A DNA stretch of 64,000 nt. Source: Bradyrhizobium canariense. GTDB lineage: Bacteria; Pseudomonadota; Alphaproteobacteria; Rhizobiales; Xanthobacteraceae. The notes under the pieces are model-generated. The model had not been told where the DNA came from and did not search any database. It saw nothing but the letters and a program-made list of their open reading frames with translations. The translations under genes and the position numbers were made by a program. Of the stretch, positions 25,786 through 34,089 are shown piece after piece (position 1 is the first letter of the stretch; each line of letters begins with the position of its first letter). The stretch spans positions 744,001 to 808,000 of the forward strand of contig NZ_LT629750.1 of NCBI RefSeq assembly GCF_900105125.1. The letters run 5' to 3'.

Positions 25786-26604
25786 ATGCTGTTCGTCGAG
25801 GCCAACGGCGCGAAAATCCCAGCGATCGGGCTGGGGACCTGGGAATTGCGCGGGCGAGCCTGCGCGCGTCTGGTTGAGCAGGCCCTGAGGCTCGGTTATC
25901 GCCATATCGACACCGCGCAGGTCTATGAGAACGAACGCGAGGTCGGCGACGGCCTGCGCGCGTCCGGGATCAAGCGCGACGATGTGTTCGTGACCACCAA
26001 GGTCTGGACCACCCATTTCGCGCCTAACGATCTCGAGCGGTCTGCCAAGGAAAGCCTGAGCAAGCTGCATTTGTCCGAGGTCGATCTGTTGCTGCTGCAT
26101 TGGCCCAATCCGCGGGTGCCGCTGCAGGAAACGCTGGGCGCACTGGCACACGTCAAGAAATTCGGTTTGGCGCGACACATCGGGGTCTCGAATTTCACCG
26201 TGGCGCTGATCGAAGAGGCGGTGGCCGCCTGTTCGGAGCCGCTGGTATGCGATCAGGTCGAATTCCATCCTTATCTCGATCAGACCAAGGTGCTGGAGGC
26301 CTGCGCGCAAAACGGCATGGCGGTGGTGGCCTACAGTCCGGTCGCCAAAGGCCGGATCAAGAACGACCGGACGTTGGCCCGGATCGGACAGGCCCACGGC
26401 AAGACCGGCGCGCAGGTCTCCCTGCGCTGGCTCGTGCAACAAAATGTTTCTGCGATACCGCGGACGTCGCGGGTCGAGCGGTTGTCGGAAAACATCGACA
26501 TCTTCGACTTCGAACTGTCGGACGAGCAGATGCGCCAGATATCCGCCATGGGAAGCGCCAAGGGCCGGCTCACCGATTTCGGTTTCGCGCCGAAATGGGA
26601 TTGA
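25786..26604 (+). CDS. Aldo/keto reductase
   Basis: A 272-residue NAD(P)H-dependent oxidoreductase of the 2,5-diketo-gluconate reductase type. Visible features are the catalytic Asp and Tyr in HIDTAQVYENE, the Lys in TTKVW, the His in LLLLHWPNP, HIGVSNF, DQVEFHPYL, and the cofactor-binding end AIPRTSRVERLSENIDIFDF. Length is normal. Substrates of this group range from methylglyoxal to keto-sugars, so the physiological one cannot be named. It follows the HTH gene by 56 bases. Confidence 0.92.
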   Translation: MLFVEANGAKIPAIGLGTWELRGRACARLVEQALRLGYRHIDTAQVYENEREVGDGLRASGIKRDDVFVTTKVWTTHFAPNDLERSAKESLSKLHLSEVDLLLLHWPNPRVPLQETLGALAHVKKFGLARHIGVSNFTVALIEEAVAACSEPLVCDQVEFHPYLDQTKVLEACAQNGMAVVAYSPVAKGRIKNDRTLARIGQAHGKTGAQVSLRWLVQQNVSAIPRTSRVERLSENIDIFDFELSDEQMRQISAMGSAKGRLTDFGFAPKWD

Positions 26605-26648
26605 GATATGCTGCTTGCGGGCTGAGACGATCAATGTGATCAAATACG

Positions 26649-27515
26649 GTGGAACCGCGACAGATCATAAGCTCGGGCATCACGGCATCGGCGATCGCGC
26701 ATCTGTCGTTTCTGATGCTGGTGATTTTCTTTACCGAGGTCCATCCGTTCGGTTCGGTCACGGCTGAATCCATCGCGGTCGATATCGTGACGCCCGATGA
26801 GGTGACAGAGAAGAAGCCGGACCCGCCTCCCGTGCCAAAACAGCAACCTTCCGATTCCTTTGACCTTTCCTCGAAGGCGGCTCCGAGTTCGCCGCCGCCG
26901 GATGCTCCGCAAGACGCTGCAACCAAGCCGCAGCCGCAAAAACAGGCCGCGCTGACGCCAGCGAGTTCCGTGCCAAATCCTGCGCCAAACCCAGCGCCAA
27001 GTGCAGATCGAAGTCCGACGCCAAGTCCTATACCAAGTCCTGATCAACAGCAGGCAGCCGTACAACAGCAGCCGCCATCGGCGTCGCAATCGCCTGCCTA
27101 CATTCCGGCGCAACCCGATCTTTCCATCAAATACCACGTGCTGCTCGGTCTGCCCCAGGACAGACCCGGCGACGGCTTCGACGCCGTGGCAACGCGGAAG
27201 GCCGAAATTGCATCCGGGCCCATCGCGGAGTTTCGCAGCCATCTCAAGACGTGCTCGAGGCTGCCTGAATCGGTCTCTCCCTCCGACAAGATCGCGATCA
27301 AGCTGCGAGTGTTCATGACGACGGACGGAAGGCTCGCGGCAAAGCCGATGCTGATCGAGGCCAGCGCATCCGCAAAAGGACCGGCCCTGATGCAAAGTGC
27401 GATCAATGCCCTGCAGGCGTGCGAGCCCTATGCGATGTTGCCGGCGGATAAATACAACGAATGGAGGGTGCTCGATCTCAGCTTCACGCCGCAGGATTTC
27501 ACCGGCGCGTCTTGA
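26649..27515 (+). CDS. TolA/TonB-like envelope protein
   Basis: A 288-residue protein from a GTG start. One N-terminal membrane anchor (ITASAIAHLSFLMLVIFF) is followed by a Pro/Ser/Gln-rich periplasmic spacer (about residues 45-155) built of degenerate P-x-P repeats. A C-terminal globular domain (about 165-288) has two conserved-looking cysteines (LKTCSRLPESV and LQACEPY) and ends with the LPADKYNEWRVLDLSFTP pattern of TolA C-terminal domains. It probably links inner and outer membranes. No tolQ or tolR is adjacent, so this is a stand-alone copy. Confidence 0.82.
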   Translation: MEPRQIISSGITASAIAHLSFLMLVIFFTEVHPFGSVTAESIAVDIVTPDEVTEKKPDPPPVPKQQPSDSFDLSSKAAPSSPPPDAPQDAATKPQPQKQAALTPASSVPNPAPNPAPSADRSPTPSPIPSPDQQQAAVQQQPPSASQSPAYIPAQPDLSIKYHVLLGLPQDRPGDGFDAVATRKAEIASGPIAEFRSHLKTCSRLPESVSPSDKIAIKLRVFMTTDGRLAAKPMLIEASASAKGPALMQSAINALQACEPYAMLPADKYNEWRVLDLSFTPQDFTGAS

Positions 27516-27610
27516 GGCGAGGCCTCTCGGCGAGAGCTTTGCGAATGGCGGGTTGTACGCGCGCCGAGCGGCATGGCATATGACGGCGGCTCAAAGGAGG
27601 ATTTCTTCGC

Positions 27611-28267
27611 ATGGCGCTGAAGCTTGTCATCGGCAACAAGAATTATTCATCCTGGTCGATGCGGCCCTGGCTGGCGCTGCGCGCCAGCAACATTGCCTTC
27701 GATGAGGTGTTTATCCCGCTTTATACCGGCGAAGCCGACAAGAAGCGGATTCTGGCTTTCACGCGTTCAGGCAAAGTACCGGCGCTGGTGGATGGCGACA
27801 TCACGGTCTGGGATTCGCTGGCCATCATCGAATATGCAGCGGAACGCTTTCCGGAAGCGCGGCTGTGGCCCGAGGACCGTGCCAGCCGCGCCCATGCCCG
27901 TTCGATTTCGGCGGAAATGCATTCGGGGTTTGCGGCGCTGCGCAACGAATGCGGAATGAACCTGCACCGGCCAGTCGGAGCCATCACGCTGTCGGCCGAT
28001 GCGCGCGACAACATTGCGCGTATTGAGCAAATCTGGATCGAGTGCCGCGAACGTTACCGAAAATTCGGGCCGTTCCTGTTCGGAGCCTTTAGCGGAGCCG
28101 ACGCCATGTACGCGCCGGTGGTGCATCGCTTTCGCACCTATGCGATCGAGCTGGCGCCGGAAGCACGGGTCTATATGGATGCGATGATGGCGTTGCCGGC
28201 CTTCCAGGAGTGGACTCGCGCGGGCCTCGCCGAAACCATCGTGATCGAGAAGTTCGAAACGGTGTAA
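27611..28267 (+). CDS. Glutathione S-transferase family protein
   Basis: A 218-residue cytosolic protein with an N-terminal thioredoxin-like domain (LVIGNKNYSSWSMRPWLALRAS, with a Ser rather than Cys in the active-site region; GKVPALVDGDITVWDSLAIIEY glutathione-binding loop) and a helical C-terminal domain. AAGGAGG stands 11 bases before the ATG, an unusually strong site. The catalysed conjugation or reduction is not known. Neighbours do not point to a pathway. Confidence 0.9.
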   Translation: MALKLVIGNKNYSSWSMRPWLALRASNIAFDEVFIPLYTGEADKKRILAFTRSGKVPALVDGDITVWDSLAIIEYAAERFPEARLWPEDRASRAHARSISAEMHSGFAALRNECGMNLHRPVGAITLSADARDNIARIEQIWIECRERYRKFGPFLFGAFSGADAMYAPVVHRFRTYAIELAPEARVYMDAMMALPAFQEWTRAGLAETIVIEKFETV

Positions 28268-28368
28268 TCCATCCGTTGCGGCATGCGCCGGCTGTCATGA
28301 TGTCTTGACGGACCGCCGGTAAAGCGGTCTGAATTCGAAAACCGACCTGACGCGAAAGGGCTATGACG

Positions 28369-28737
28369 ATGGGAATTCTTGATTCACTGGAAAATTCGCC
28401 CGCGTTCAAGGGCGCGCTTGGCCAGCTTGAGGGCGCCGTGCTCCCGGTTGTCCTGAGCGAAGTCCTCGGCAATGGCAGCCAGGGTGGGCTTTCCGCCATC
28501 GTCGCCAAGCTGCAGCAGGCCGGCCTTGGCGATCAGGTCAAATCCTGGATCGGTAACGGCCAGAACCTGCCGATCACCGCCGAGCAGCTGCAACAGGTGC
28601 TGGGCAGCGACACGGTCCGGCAATTGGCCGCGCGGTTCAATATCCCGGTGGACCAACTGTCCCAGATCCTGGCGCAGCAACTGCCCAAGGCCGTGGACGG
28701 CGCCAGCCCGAACGGCCAGCTTCCGCCTTCAGCCTGA
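28369..28737 (+). CDS. YidB family protein (DUF937)
   Basis: A 122-residue protein of the YidB type. GGLSAIVAKLQQAGLGDQVKSWIGNGQNLPITAEQLQQVLG is the diagnostic core, followed by a segment about Leu-Ala-Ala-Arg-Phe. The first ATG (28363) is only two bases after GAAAGGG; the second (28369) has normal spacing and is preferred. The role of YidB proteins is unknown; homologues are mostly cytoplasmic and helical. A terminator follows at 28860-28888. Confidence 0.87.
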   Translation: MGILDSLENSPAFKGALGQLEGAVLPVVLSEVLGNGSQGGLSAIVAKLQQAGLGDQVKSWIGNGQNLPITAEQLQQVLGSDTVRQLAARFNIPVDQLSQILAQQLPKAVDGASPNGQLPPSA

Positions 28738-28859
28738 CCTCCGGGGCGTCGCTCCAGGCCGCCGAACGCGAATTCCGGGGGAACTCGCGGAAAAAGACCT
28801 ATCGCACTGAAAAACCTGCAAAATCCGCGTATTTGCCATGTCCGGATGATGCTGGCCAA

Positions 28860-28888
28860 AAAGACCTGCGCCGTGGTAGGTCTTTTTT
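28860..28888 (+). terminator. Intrinsic terminator
   Basis: AAAGACCT (28860-28867) pairs with AGGTCTTT (28878-28885), with T to 28888. It lies 120 bases after the yidB-like stop and before the Shine-Dalgarno of the next gene, so it separates the two transcripts. Confidence 0.85.
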
Positions 28889-28957
28889 GGGGTTTTCAGC
28901 CGGCCGCTGCTGCGGGACCGTGAGCGCGACCGGCGTTCTGCACGTAGGAGAAGGGCG

Positions 28958-29149
28958 TTGAAGCACAAATTCACCGTTGGAGAGACCGTCTATTTCACTG
29001 CCAGCAATGTTGCCCGTCCAGCCGCCACCGGCACCTATGAAGTGGTTCGCCTGCTTCCGACCGACGGCGACGACTGTCAGTATCGGATCAAGAGCTCGAC
29101 CGAGGCTTTCGAACGGGTGGCCAAGGAAAGCCAGCTCGCCATCTCCTAA
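28958..29149 (+). CDS. Small conserved hypothetical protein
   Basis: A 63-residue protein starting at a TTG preceded by TAGGAG. It is a compact beta-rich sequence: FTVGETVYFTASN, TGTYEVVRLLPTDGDDCQYRIKSS, then FERVAKESQL. It resembles small SH3-like or Tudor-like domains seen in many alphaproteobacteria. No function known. The strong ribosome site and lack of a competing frame support it. Confidence 0.75.
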   Translation: MKHKFTVGETVYFTASNVARPAATGTYEVVRLLPTDGDDCQYRIKSSTEAFERVAKESQLAIS

Positions 29150-29297
29150 AACGATCTCGCGCCTGAGCAGGTGGAACGGTTCCTGTTTCACCCGCCGTTA
29201 AAAGGCCCTGTTCGCCGAACCATTCTGCACAAGCTTCAGTGAGAACGGCATTCACTTTCGGTGAATACGTTTTATGCTGCGTTGAGGGACATCGCGC

Positions 29298-30314
29298 ATG
29301 AACTGGGCCTCGGCAACATCGTTCGACCAAACCTGGCGCTCGCCGGCTTTTCCAATGTGGCTCACACTGGCCGCGGCGGCTTTCTTTGGAATCATTGTCC
29401 TTATCACGCTGTTCCGCGCCGAGAAGTCGGTCGCCAACGGTGCGCTGACTGTCATCACGCTGTTGGCGGTCGGCGTCGCGGTTGCCGCGACCATTCGCGG
29501 ATTCGGCCCTGAGGCTACGTCCGCCGAGATCCTTCAATCGCCTCCGGCGGTGAACGCCACGCTGCCCGCGCTGTCCTGCGTCGACGACCTCGCCGGAGAA
29601 ACCGTTTTGACGGCGTGCGAAAAGGTATTGTTTGGCTCGGCTGAGTCCGCGGCCGCGGCGGTATCCTATGCAGCGTCCCGGCTCACCCAGCTGACGTCAT
29701 TCGGTGACGTCGCCACCGCCGACAAGAAGATGACGCCGGAGCTGCAGGCGATCCGCCGCGCGATTGAGCGCGACCGCTATGGGTTGGTGGCCTATGTGCT
29801 GCTGACCCGCGACCATTGCACGCCATCGGAATGCGCCGCGTTCCGTTCGCTGCCGGATCACAATCAGATCGTGGCGAACATGGACGAGCGGGTCTATGAC
29901 GGTCTGATCGCGCGCTACGCGCTCTTGTGGAACGCGCCTGCTGTGGCCGCAGGTCCTGTGGCCGCAGGCGGAGCCGTAGGAGCGCTCGCAGCACTTCCGC
30001 CGTCGGTGCCCACCGGCAGGCCCACCAATGCCGATTTTCCGAGCGCGGCCTCAATCCCGCCTGTCAGCATCATGTCGCCGGAGCCGGGCACGAAGGCCGC
30101 GCCAGCGACGCCATCCCCGCCGCCGCGCGCGCCGGCAGCGACCGCAAACGCACCATCGCCACCGCGCCAGCCTCAGGCGACGGCTTCGATCCCGGCCACG
30201 GCTAAAAAGCCCGCAGCAAAGCCGCGTACAGCCGCACCCGTTCAGATCACGCCCGCGACGCCTGCAGAGCCCGCGGCTGCGCCTGCGGCTGCCCCTGCGG
30301 CCTCAAACGATTGA
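29298..30314 (+). CDS. Membrane-anchored protein with a Pro/Ala-rich tail, unknown function
   Basis: A 338-residue protein. Two N-terminal hydrophobic segments (WLTLAAAAFFGIIVLITLF and ALTVITLLAVGVAVAATI) are followed by a soluble domain of about 120 residues with four cysteines (LSCVDDLAGETVLTACEKVLFG and RDHCTPSECAAF, possibly two disulfides). Residues about 215-338 are low complexity, dominated by Ala and Pro. The Cys-rich segment suggests an oxidising, periplasmic location. It resembles uncharacterised bradyrhizobial proteins. The neighbours give no functional link. Confidence 0.78.
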   Translation: MNWASATSFDQTWRSPAFPMWLTLAAAAFFGIIVLITLFRAEKSVANGALTVITLLAVGVAVAATIRGFGPEATSAEILQSPPAVNATLPALSCVDDLAGETVLTACEKVLFGSAESAAAAVSYAASRLTQLTSFGDVATADKKMTPELQAIRRAIERDRYGLVAYVLLTRDHCTPSECAAFRSLPDHNQIVANMDERVYDGLIARYALLWNAPAVAAGPVAAGGAVGALAALPPSVPTGRPTNADFPSAASIPPVSIMSPEPGTKAAPATPSPPPRAPAATANAPSPPRQPQATASIPATAKKPAAKPRTAAPVQITPATPAEPAAAPAAAPAASND

Positions 30315-30382
30315 TTCTTCCAAACGCGGTTGCCGATCGCTAGTTTGGAAAGCCAGGAACTTCAGAAAGAATTTCAAAAGTA

Positions 30383-30820
30383 ATGCCGCTTCATCTCATC
30401 AAGCTTGCCGTCGGATGTGATTCCGTAAAGCAGCTGAAAAGCTGGGTCGCCGAGCGGATGCGCACCGCAAAGCAGAAAGGCCTGCCGCGTCACCATATCC
30501 ACATCACTCGCATGACGCCGAAGCGCGACGAAGAGGTGCTTGCGGGCGGCTCGCTATACTGGGTGATCCGCGGTGAAATCGCGGCGCGTGAAAAGATCAT
30601 TGCGATCGAGCCCTTCCGCGATCGCGATGGCATCGGACGATGCCGTCTGGTCATGCAGCCCAAGGTGATCGCCGTGATGCCGCGGCCGATGCGGGCCTTC
30701 CAGGGCTGGCGCTATTTCGCCGATGGCGATGTGCCACCGGATCTCGGTTCCGTGGGCGCCGGCGTCGCGGCGATGCCCGAGCCATTGCGGCGCGAATTGC
30801 GCGATCTGGGGCTGCTGTAA
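30383..30820 (+). CDS. DUF1489 family protein
   Basis: A 145-residue soluble protein matching the DUF1489 pattern: LIKLAVGCDSVKQLKSWV near the start, HHIHITRMTPKR, and GWRYFADGDVPPDLG near the end. These proteins occur widely in alphaproteobacteria with unknown function. It begins 68 bases after the preceding stop and is convergent with the broken ClpP-like gene at 30841. Confidence 0.88.
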   Translation: MPLHLIKLAVGCDSVKQLKSWVAERMRTAKQKGLPRHHIHITRMTPKRDEEVLAGGSLYWVIRGEIAAREKIIAIEPFRDRDGIGRCRLVMQPKVIAVMPRPMRAFQGWRYFADGDVPPDLGSVGAGVAAMPEPLRRELRDLGLL

Positions 30821-30840
30821 CGCATACGGGGCCGTTCGCG

Positions 30841-31606
30841 TTACAGCGCCGAGGCGGTGACGATCCGCAACCGAACCCATTCGGAGGGCGGCATTTCGAT
30901 TGGACGCCGGGATTCTGAATTCCTGTCGACGATATCGAGCAGCTCCGGCGCAACGCCCATGTCCCGCAGATACATGCGGAACTGTTCGCCAAATTGTGCA
31001 GTCAGGCCTTCGCCGTTCGTCGGACACGTTGGGCGCTAAACGGTTGCGGATGAACATGCCGGTCAGGATCATCTTGGTGCCGGGCGGCAGGCTGCGGTGG
31101 ATGCCTCTGGCCAGCATCAGCACGCAGGCGAGTTCGCAGCGCGCGTCCGGCAAGTTCATCTTCGCGTCGAGCGGCCCGCCCGGACGCTTGAGCGCAAAGC
31201 ATTCCGCTTCGGTTTTCCCGCTACAGGCTTCGACTTCGGTCGTTCCCACCGTCGTGTCCATGCCGCGGTCGCGCAGGATCCAGCCAAGGCTGACCGCGAC
31301 ATTGAGATTGGACTCGCCCCAGCTATGGATGATGACGGGAAGCTTGCGCCCGGCCTGCCGGTCGAGGATCGCGAGCAGCCGCTTGTAGGTATCCCATTGA
31401 ACGGTTCCCTCGGCGGCGATCCATTCCGAGCAGCCCTTTCCGCACGAATCGGCCGCACCGCGTGCGACGTAAAAGATCATGGCGTCGGGCGGTGAACCGA
31501 TGCCGCCGACCGGCGGCCGCTGCGGCATCTGCGCCTGTGCAAAACCGGCGGCAACCAACATCATCAGCCCGCCGGAAATGATCGTGCGTACGGACAACGC
31601 GCCCAT
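30841..31606 (-). pseudogene. Exported ClpP-fold (COG3904-like) protein, frameshifted
   Basis: The frame starts MGALSVRTIISGGLMMLVAAGFAQA (signal peptide) and continues through a COG3904-like domain (MIFYVARGAADSCGKGC; ARCELACVLMLARG) to RNRLAPNVSDER near 31010. Beyond that the frame turns to nonsense and runs antisense into the DUF1489 gene as far as 30554. In another frame TAQFGEQFRMYLRDMGVAP leads to PPSEWVRLRIVTASAL and a stop at 30841-30843, the natural end. A two-base loss (for example from a GCGC) or a one-base gain near 31008-31012 would explain this. Full length would be about 255 residues. The motif that carries the Ser in the paralogue at 2388 reads ELAC here. Confidence 0.82.
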
Positions 31607-31680
31607 GCCGGTAGCCCCCGAGCAAATTCCCCGCGGCGATATTCCATCCGGAAATAGCGCTGCGCAAGTATGCGCGCCCC

Positions 31681-32532
31681 CTAAACCGCGACGTTGTCGA
31701 TCAGCCGGGTTTTGCCGAGCCTCGCCGCCACCAGTATCCGCATCGGGCCGTCGTTGACCGAGCCGATCGGGGCCAGGGTTTCGGCGTGGCGCACCTCGAA
31801 ATAGTCGAGCGTGAAGCCCGCGGCGACGATCATTTCGGCGCCACCGGCTATCGCGGCCTCGGTATCGTCGCCCGCCCGCAAGCGCCGGACGCTTTCCTTC
31901 ATGGCCCGGTACAGCACCGGCGCCATCTGCCGCTCTTCCGGGGACAGGTAGACGTTCCGCGAAGACATCGCGAGGCCATCGCGCTCGCGGACGGTTCGCG
32001 ATCCCGTCACTTTGACGCCAAGGTCGAGATCCCGGGCCATCTGCGTGATGACCCGCAACTGCTGATAGTCCTTTTCGCCGAACATCGCGAAGTCCGGCCG
32101 GACCTGCGTGAACAGCTTGCCAACCACGGTGGCGACGCCGCCGAAGAAATGCGGCCGAAAACGATCCTCGAGGCCGGCGGTAGCCGGACCTTCCGGCACG
32201 ATGCGCGTGGCAAAGCCGTCCGGGTACATCACCTTGACGTCCGGATTCCAGATCAGGTCGACATCCTCGGCTGCGAGCCTGGCGACGTCGGACTTCCAGG
32301 TGCGCGGGTAGGAGCCGAAATCCTCCGTCGGCGCGAACTGGGTGGGGTTCACGAAGATCGAGACCACAACCTTCTTGGCGCGGCGCTTGGCCAGTCGAAC
32401 CAGAGACACATGGCCGTCATGGAGCGCTCCCATGGTTGGGACCAACGCGACCGTGGCCTTTCGCAAGCGAAGGCCATCGAGAGCGCGATGCAATGCGGGG
32501 ATCGTGCGGGCGATCATGGGACTTCGCGACAT
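31681..32532 (-). CDS. panC: Pantoate--beta-alanine ligase
   Basis: A 283-residue enzyme of CoA synthesis that joins pantoate and beta-alanine with ATP. Motifs: [15 protein letters not shown] (nucleotide-binding HxGH), [24 protein letters not shown], and [17 protein letters not shown] [15 protein letters not shown] (here [15 protein letters not shown]). Length is normal. It is divergent from mipZ; a 15-base tandem duplication lies just upstream of its start. Confidence 0.95.
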   Translation of the reverse strand: MSRSPMIARTIPALHRALDGLRLRKATVALVPTMGALHDGHVSLVRLAKRRAKKVVVSIFVNPTQFAPTEDFGSYPRTWKSDVARLAAEDVDLIWNPDVKVMYPDGFATRIVPEGPATAGLEDRFRPHFFGGVATVVGKLFTQVRPDFAMFGEKDYQQLRVITQMARDLDLGVKVTGSRTVRERDGLAMSSRNVYLSPEERQMAPVLYRAMKESVRRLRAGDDTEAAIAGGAEMIVAAGFTLDYFEVRHAETLAPIGSVNDGPMRILVAARLGKTRLIDNVAV

Positions 32533-32834
32533 AGGGACTCGATCTGTAAGGTTGAGACGACCAAGGTTGAGACGGCCGGCCTTTGCCGGCGGCGGGATGC
32601 CAACCCTATCAAGGCCAGTGCTCTCTCGCCAAGCGGACTGTCGGCGATTCGATCTCGGTCATCCGATTCCTGGATCAAGGTGCGCGCCTGTTCGTTGCGC
32701 ATCGAAGCTGCAACCGCGAATTTCGCGCGCGCGATTCATGATTAAGACGGACAATCAATGATTGAATGCCGTCGTCGCGCATTTCACTTGACCGCAGTCG
32801 CGCGTGATTTGAAGATGCGTGCAGGGGACGTGAA
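32533..32834. other. Divergent intergenic region between panC and mipZ
   Basis: About 300 bp that must contain both promoters. Apart from the 15-base tandem repeat at 32548-32577 I see no clear element. Confidence 0.5.
32548..32577. repeat. Tandem 15-bp duplication upstream of panC
   Basis: AAGGTTGAGACGACC (32548-32562) is followed directly by AAGGTTGAGACGGCC (32563-32577), differing at one base. It lies 16 bases upstream of the panC start codon, in its likely leader. Confidence 0.8.
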
Positions 32835-33758
32835 ATGCTGGTGCAGACTACCCAGGGGCAATCAGGCTCAGCCCATGTCGTTGTGCTGGGCAATGAGAAG
32901 GGCGGTTCGGGCAAATCGACCACCGCCTTGCATATCGCTGTCGCGCTGATGAAGGCCGGCCAGCGCGTTGCCACCATCGACCTGGACTGCCGCCAGCAAA
33001 GCTTCACCCGTTACATCAATAACCGCCGCGCCTGGGCGCGCCGCACCGGCCTCGATCTCGAAGTTCCCGTGCATTGCTGCATCAAGCTCGGCGAGACCAT
33101 GCAGATCGCCGACAACGAATCTTCCGAGTTGCAGCAATTCACGGAAGCCGTCAGCGCGGTGGAACGGACTTTCGATTTTCTCGTGATCGATACGCCGGGT
33201 TCCGACAGCTACCTGATGCGGCTGGCACATTCGATGGCCGACACCCTGGTGACGCCGATCAATGACAGTTTCCTCGACTTCGACGTGTTGGGCACCGTCG
33301 ACCCCGCCACCTATTCGGTGACCGGCGAGAGCCACTATGCGGAGATGGTGCGGGACACAAGGCGCAAGCGCCGTCAGCTCGACGGCGCGAGCTGCGACTG
33401 GATCGTGGTCCGCAACCGATTGTCGATGCTGGGTTCGCGCAACAAGCAACTGGTCGCCGACAGTCTCAAGGATCTGTCGTTCCGGCTTGGCTTCCGGGCA
33501 ATCGACGGTTTCGCCGAACGCGTGGTTTATCGCGAATTCTTTCCCCGCGGGCTGACCGCGCTCGACGACCTCGACGAGGCAACTTTGGGCACCCGTCCGA
33601 GCATGGGTCATGTCACCGCGCGCGAGGAAGTCACCAGCCTGCTGCGTGAGTTGAAATTGCCTCTGGATGAGCGGGGCCGGCGCCGGGCGGCCAATCGGGC
33701 CGAATGGTTCAGCCAACTCGACAAGCCGCTCGAAGTGCACGACATCATCGGCGCTTGA
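32835..33758 (+). CDS. mipZ: Division-plane positioning ATPase MipZ
   Basis: A 307-residue ParA-family ATPase. A deviant Walker A (GNEKGGSGKSTT, residues about 19-30) and a Walker B (FLVIDTPGSDSYLMRLAH) match MipZ of Caulobacter and rhizobia. MipZ forms polar gradients with ParB and blocks FtsZ assembly away from midcell. Length fits MipZ rather than ParA. The start gives MLVQTTQGQSGSAHVVVLGN. A short terminator follows at 33817-33835. Confidence 0.92.
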   Translation: MLVQTTQGQSGSAHVVVLGNEKGGSGKSTTALHIAVALMKAGQRVATIDLDCRQQSFTRYINNRRAWARRTGLDLEVPVHCCIKLGETMQIADNESSELQQFTEAVSAVERTFDFLVIDTPGSDSYLMRLAHSMADTLVTPINDSFLDFDVLGTVDPATYSVTGESHYAEMVRDTRRKRRQLDGASCDWIVVRNRLSMLGSRNKQLVADSLKDLSFRLGFRAIDGFAERVVYREFFPRGLTALDDLDEATLGTRPSMGHVTAREEVTSLLRELKLPLDERGRRRAANRAEWFSQLDKPLEVHDIIGA

Positions 33759-33816
33759 TTCTATAGTATGATATTACCGTAAGTTTAGCCTGGCTCGGCA
33801 TTCCCAGGTGGAATCG

Positions 33817-33835
33817 AACCGCCAAAGGCGGTTTT
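33817..33835 (+). terminator. Short intrinsic terminator after mipZ
   Basis: AACCGCC (33817-33823) pairs with GGCGGTT (33827-33833), ending in TTTT. The stem is short but GC-rich; position 58 bases after the mipZ stop fits. Confidence 0.6.
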
Positions 33836-33925
33836 CACCGGACTTTTACGTAAAACCTGAACCCGACCTTCATTCGGGGCGTCTCATAGTGACTTGCAGG
33901 GAAGGGGATGTGTTTGCACGCCTGA

Positions 33926-33959
33926 TTGTGCATTTGCACAATAATAGGGTGCGTCGCAC
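33926..33959. promoter_or_regulatory. Two GTGC-GCAC palindromes upstream of an alpha/beta hydrolase (PhaR-like)
   Basis: Site 1 is TTGTGCA-tt-TGCACAA (33926-33941) and site 2 is GTGC-gtc-GCAC (33949-33959). The same half sites occur twice in the phasin promoter (40541-40583). They agree with the TGC-N3/4-GCA type reported for PhaR, the polyhydroxybutyrate-responsive repressor. Binding here is inferred. Confidence 0.55.
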
Positions 33960-33997
33960 AACGTTCGGGCGGCCAATTCACAACATTTAGCCTTCCT

Positions 33998-34013
33998 GTC
34001 ACGTAGCCGTGAC
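33998..34013. promoter_or_regulatory. Palindrome GTCACG-N4-CGTGAC upstream of the hydrolase
   Basis: A perfect 6-bp inverted repeat with a 4-base spacer, directly before TATATT (34015-34020) and 77 bases before the start codon. It could be an additional operator; the binding factor is unknown. Confidence 0.4.
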
Positions 34014-34089
34014 GTATATTGAACAAAAGGGACCGCAGAGTTCCGAAAAATTGGGATGGCCCGTAGAGGCCAATGCGTCGAGGACGAAC

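Noticed and set aside
30554..31606. Single 350-residue protein on the minus strand
   Set aside because: The last 150 residues are out-of-frame and antisense to the DUF1489 gene; the natural C-terminus is in another frame.
33808..33990. 60-residue plus-strand frame after mipZ
   Set aside because: It runs through a terminator and the paired operators; sequence not protein-like.
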